DNA of 64,000 bases from assembly GCA_019155205.2 (NCBI GenBank), contig JAHNZQ020000172.1:3455-67454 (forward strand). Direction: 5' to 3'. This document shows, one piece after another, positions 63,122 through 64,000 of this stretch (position 1 is the stretch's first letter; each line of letters starts with the position of its first letter). A program made the translations under genes and the position numbers. The notes beneath the pieces were generated by a model, which was given only the letters and a program-made list of their open reading frames with translations, made no database searches and had not been told where the DNA came from. Source of the stretch: Gracilaria vermiculophylla (taxonomy: Eukaryota; Rhodophyta; Florideophyceae; Gracilariales; Gracilariaceae).

Positions 63122-64000
63122 CTAGTTTTTTGACCGCGGTTGCTTATTACGCGAGGCATGCACAAGGATTTTGCGACAGAAGTGGTTCAAATCACTCCAT
63201 GAACGCTGCCCACAGCGCATACACCGGTCATGAGCCCGATAAATGCATTTGTGGTCTTCACTGAACATCTCTGCTGCTCCCAACGATGGCACATGGGCAT
63301 CCTTATTGATATCGTCCGGGTCGGGGAGATTTGTCGAGCTCGTTCCGGAGCGACGCCTTTGGTGGTTACGACTGCCCCTCTGGCGAGATTTTCCAGACTG
63401 CTCAGAATCGCTGGGAGCCGATTTGCGCCATTTACTAGCTGTATAAAGCGTACGAACAATGTTAAAGGCGTGTTCCAGATCGAAAGGGGATCCCGTGGGG
63501 TAATCCTTCGATAATTTGCATCTGTAGGACGTCGGAAGGGACAACTGCAGATAGCTATAGGCCTCGGAAAGGGGGGTTTCAAAGGTCTCAACGAAGTGTA
63601 TGAATCGATTGAGATGGTCTTCCGTGGGGCCGCGGAGACGAAACTGGATTAATTTCAAGCGTGCCTCCGCCAGCTTGTTTGCGGGGACAAAGGCCTTCAG
63701 TAGTCCGGCTTCGAGAGTCTCGAAAGACGTGAAGGGTTTTCCATGGCGTCTGGCTCGATTGTACCAGCGGTCCGGTGCCTTCCGGAGTTGGCAGACCGCT
63801 ATGTGCACTTCCTGGGGTGCCGTTACTGCAGGAAAGAGTAATGTAACTTTGAGGATGCCGGAAATGAAGTCTTCCACGCACACAGAAGACCTTTCATCCT
63901 GTTGTGCGGCATATGTGATATAGCATGCGGCATTGACAGTGTTTGCAACATCCGAGCGGCTGGTAGGCGGTCTATCTTTGGAACATAGCTCGGCCGCCAT
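63122..64000 (-). CDS. Gypsy B2 gag, open over 292 codons (5' end outside window)
   Basis: The minus frame continues past the window edge. Capsid-like region (AAELCSKDRPPTSRSDVAN, KLAEARLKLIQFRLRGPTED, HLNRFIHFVETFETPLSEAY), basic linker (RQRGSRNHQRRRSGTSS) and a zinc-knuckle-like CMRCGQRSWSDLNHFC near the end. No stop in the visible part, unlike B1. The ATG at the window edge may be internal; B1 suggests about 165 more codons upstream. Confidence 0.8.
   Translation of the reverse strand: MAAELCSKDRPPTSRSDVANTVNAACYITYAAQQDERSSVCVEDFISGILKVTLLFPAVTAPQEVHIAVCQLRKAPDRWYNRARRHGKPFTSFETLEAGLLKAFVPANKLAEARLKLIQFRLRGPTEDHLNRFIHFVETFETPLSEAYSYLQLSLPTSYRCKLSKDYPTGSPFDLEHAFNIVRTLYTASKWRKSAPSDSEQSGKSRQRGSRNHQRRRSGTSSTNLPDPDDINKDAHVPSLGAAEMFSEDHKCIYRAHDRCMRCGQRSWSDLNHFCRKILVHASRNKQPRSKN

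Larger units (their letters stand above)
60950..64000 (-). mobile_element. Gypsy B2: Ty3/gypsy element, gag to RNase H, runs off the window
   Basis: Minus order: gag (from beyond 64000 to 63122), protease (63056-62748), RT (62350-61640), RNase H (61640-60955). Sister of B1, with high nucleotide similarity over 60955-63600 against 32970-35550. It ends inside the RNase H/integrase connection at the junction with D2. Confidence 0.85.

Noticed and set aside
1..64000. A defence system, biosynthetic cluster or other new multi-gene system
   Set aside because: All multi-domain coding regions found are retroelement, transposase, ABC-transporter or zinc-finger remnants; no group of intact co-oriented host genes exists here.

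Overview
The window is eukaryotic nuclear DNA, made almost entirely of decayed transposable elements with a few host-gene fragments between them. I see no operons, Shine-Dalgarno sites or CRISPR arrays. I do see Ty1/copia and Ty3/gypsy LTR retrotransposons, Tc1/mariner transposons, a P-glycoprotein-type ABC transporter relic, tristetraprolin-type CCCH zinc fingers and a C2H2 zinc-finger tail. Host fragments have long uninterrupted reading frames (few introns), and some islands are much more GC-rich than the elements around them. That suits an intron-poor protist such as a red alga; an oomycete or similar lineage is also possible. The sequence alone does not settle it.

Layout. 1-180: end of a C2H2 zinc-finger gene. 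229-9504: copia-1 (minus), interrupted by a complete gypsy element A (993-7157, two 447-bp LTRs, 5-bp target duplication), which is itself interrupted by a 563-bp solo LTR (4441-5003). 9505-11500: GC-rich host island with a repeat-containing reading frame ending in a zinc-finger-like tail. 11694-12017: small unknown ORF. 12414-18410: copia fragment C4 (minus), gypsy F (minus) and copia C3 (plus). 18432-18832: dispersed repeat ending in a 34-bp satellite, seen again at 38868-39333. 19167-22710: gypsy C, whose RT/RNase H region is replaced by a miniature terminal-repeat retrotransposon (TRIM, 20421-20731). 22850-24850: gypsy D1. 25922-30182: two 1091-bp direct copies of a CCCH zinc-finger pseudogene segment.

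30183-37107: gypsy E (plus, gag joined directly to integrase) against gypsy B1 (minus), which has a 352-bp LTR. 37108-38830: ABC transporter pseudogene lacking both nucleotide-binding domains. 39343-39974: possible membrane-protein exon. 40984-44957: copia-2 with both 281-bp LTRs. 45474-48532: two adjoining Tc1/mariner elements, T1 and T2. T1 holds an insertion whose sequence is duplicated on either side of a 100-N assembly gap. 48536-52680: mostly unassigned DNA with a small single-pass membrane ORF at 51775. 52684-53917: badly decayed Tc1 element T3. 54449-55362: diverged direct repeat. 55400-57770: unassigned coding-like plus-strand region. 57780-60950: gypsy D2. 60950-64000: gypsy B2, running off the window.

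Nothing here reads as a working multi-gene pathway. The value of the window lies in the order of nested insertions, the priming of the copia and TRIM elements by a half initiator-tRNA-Met, several internally deleted retroelements, and paired broken zinc-finger copies sharing the same defects. I did not find a convincing new biological system.
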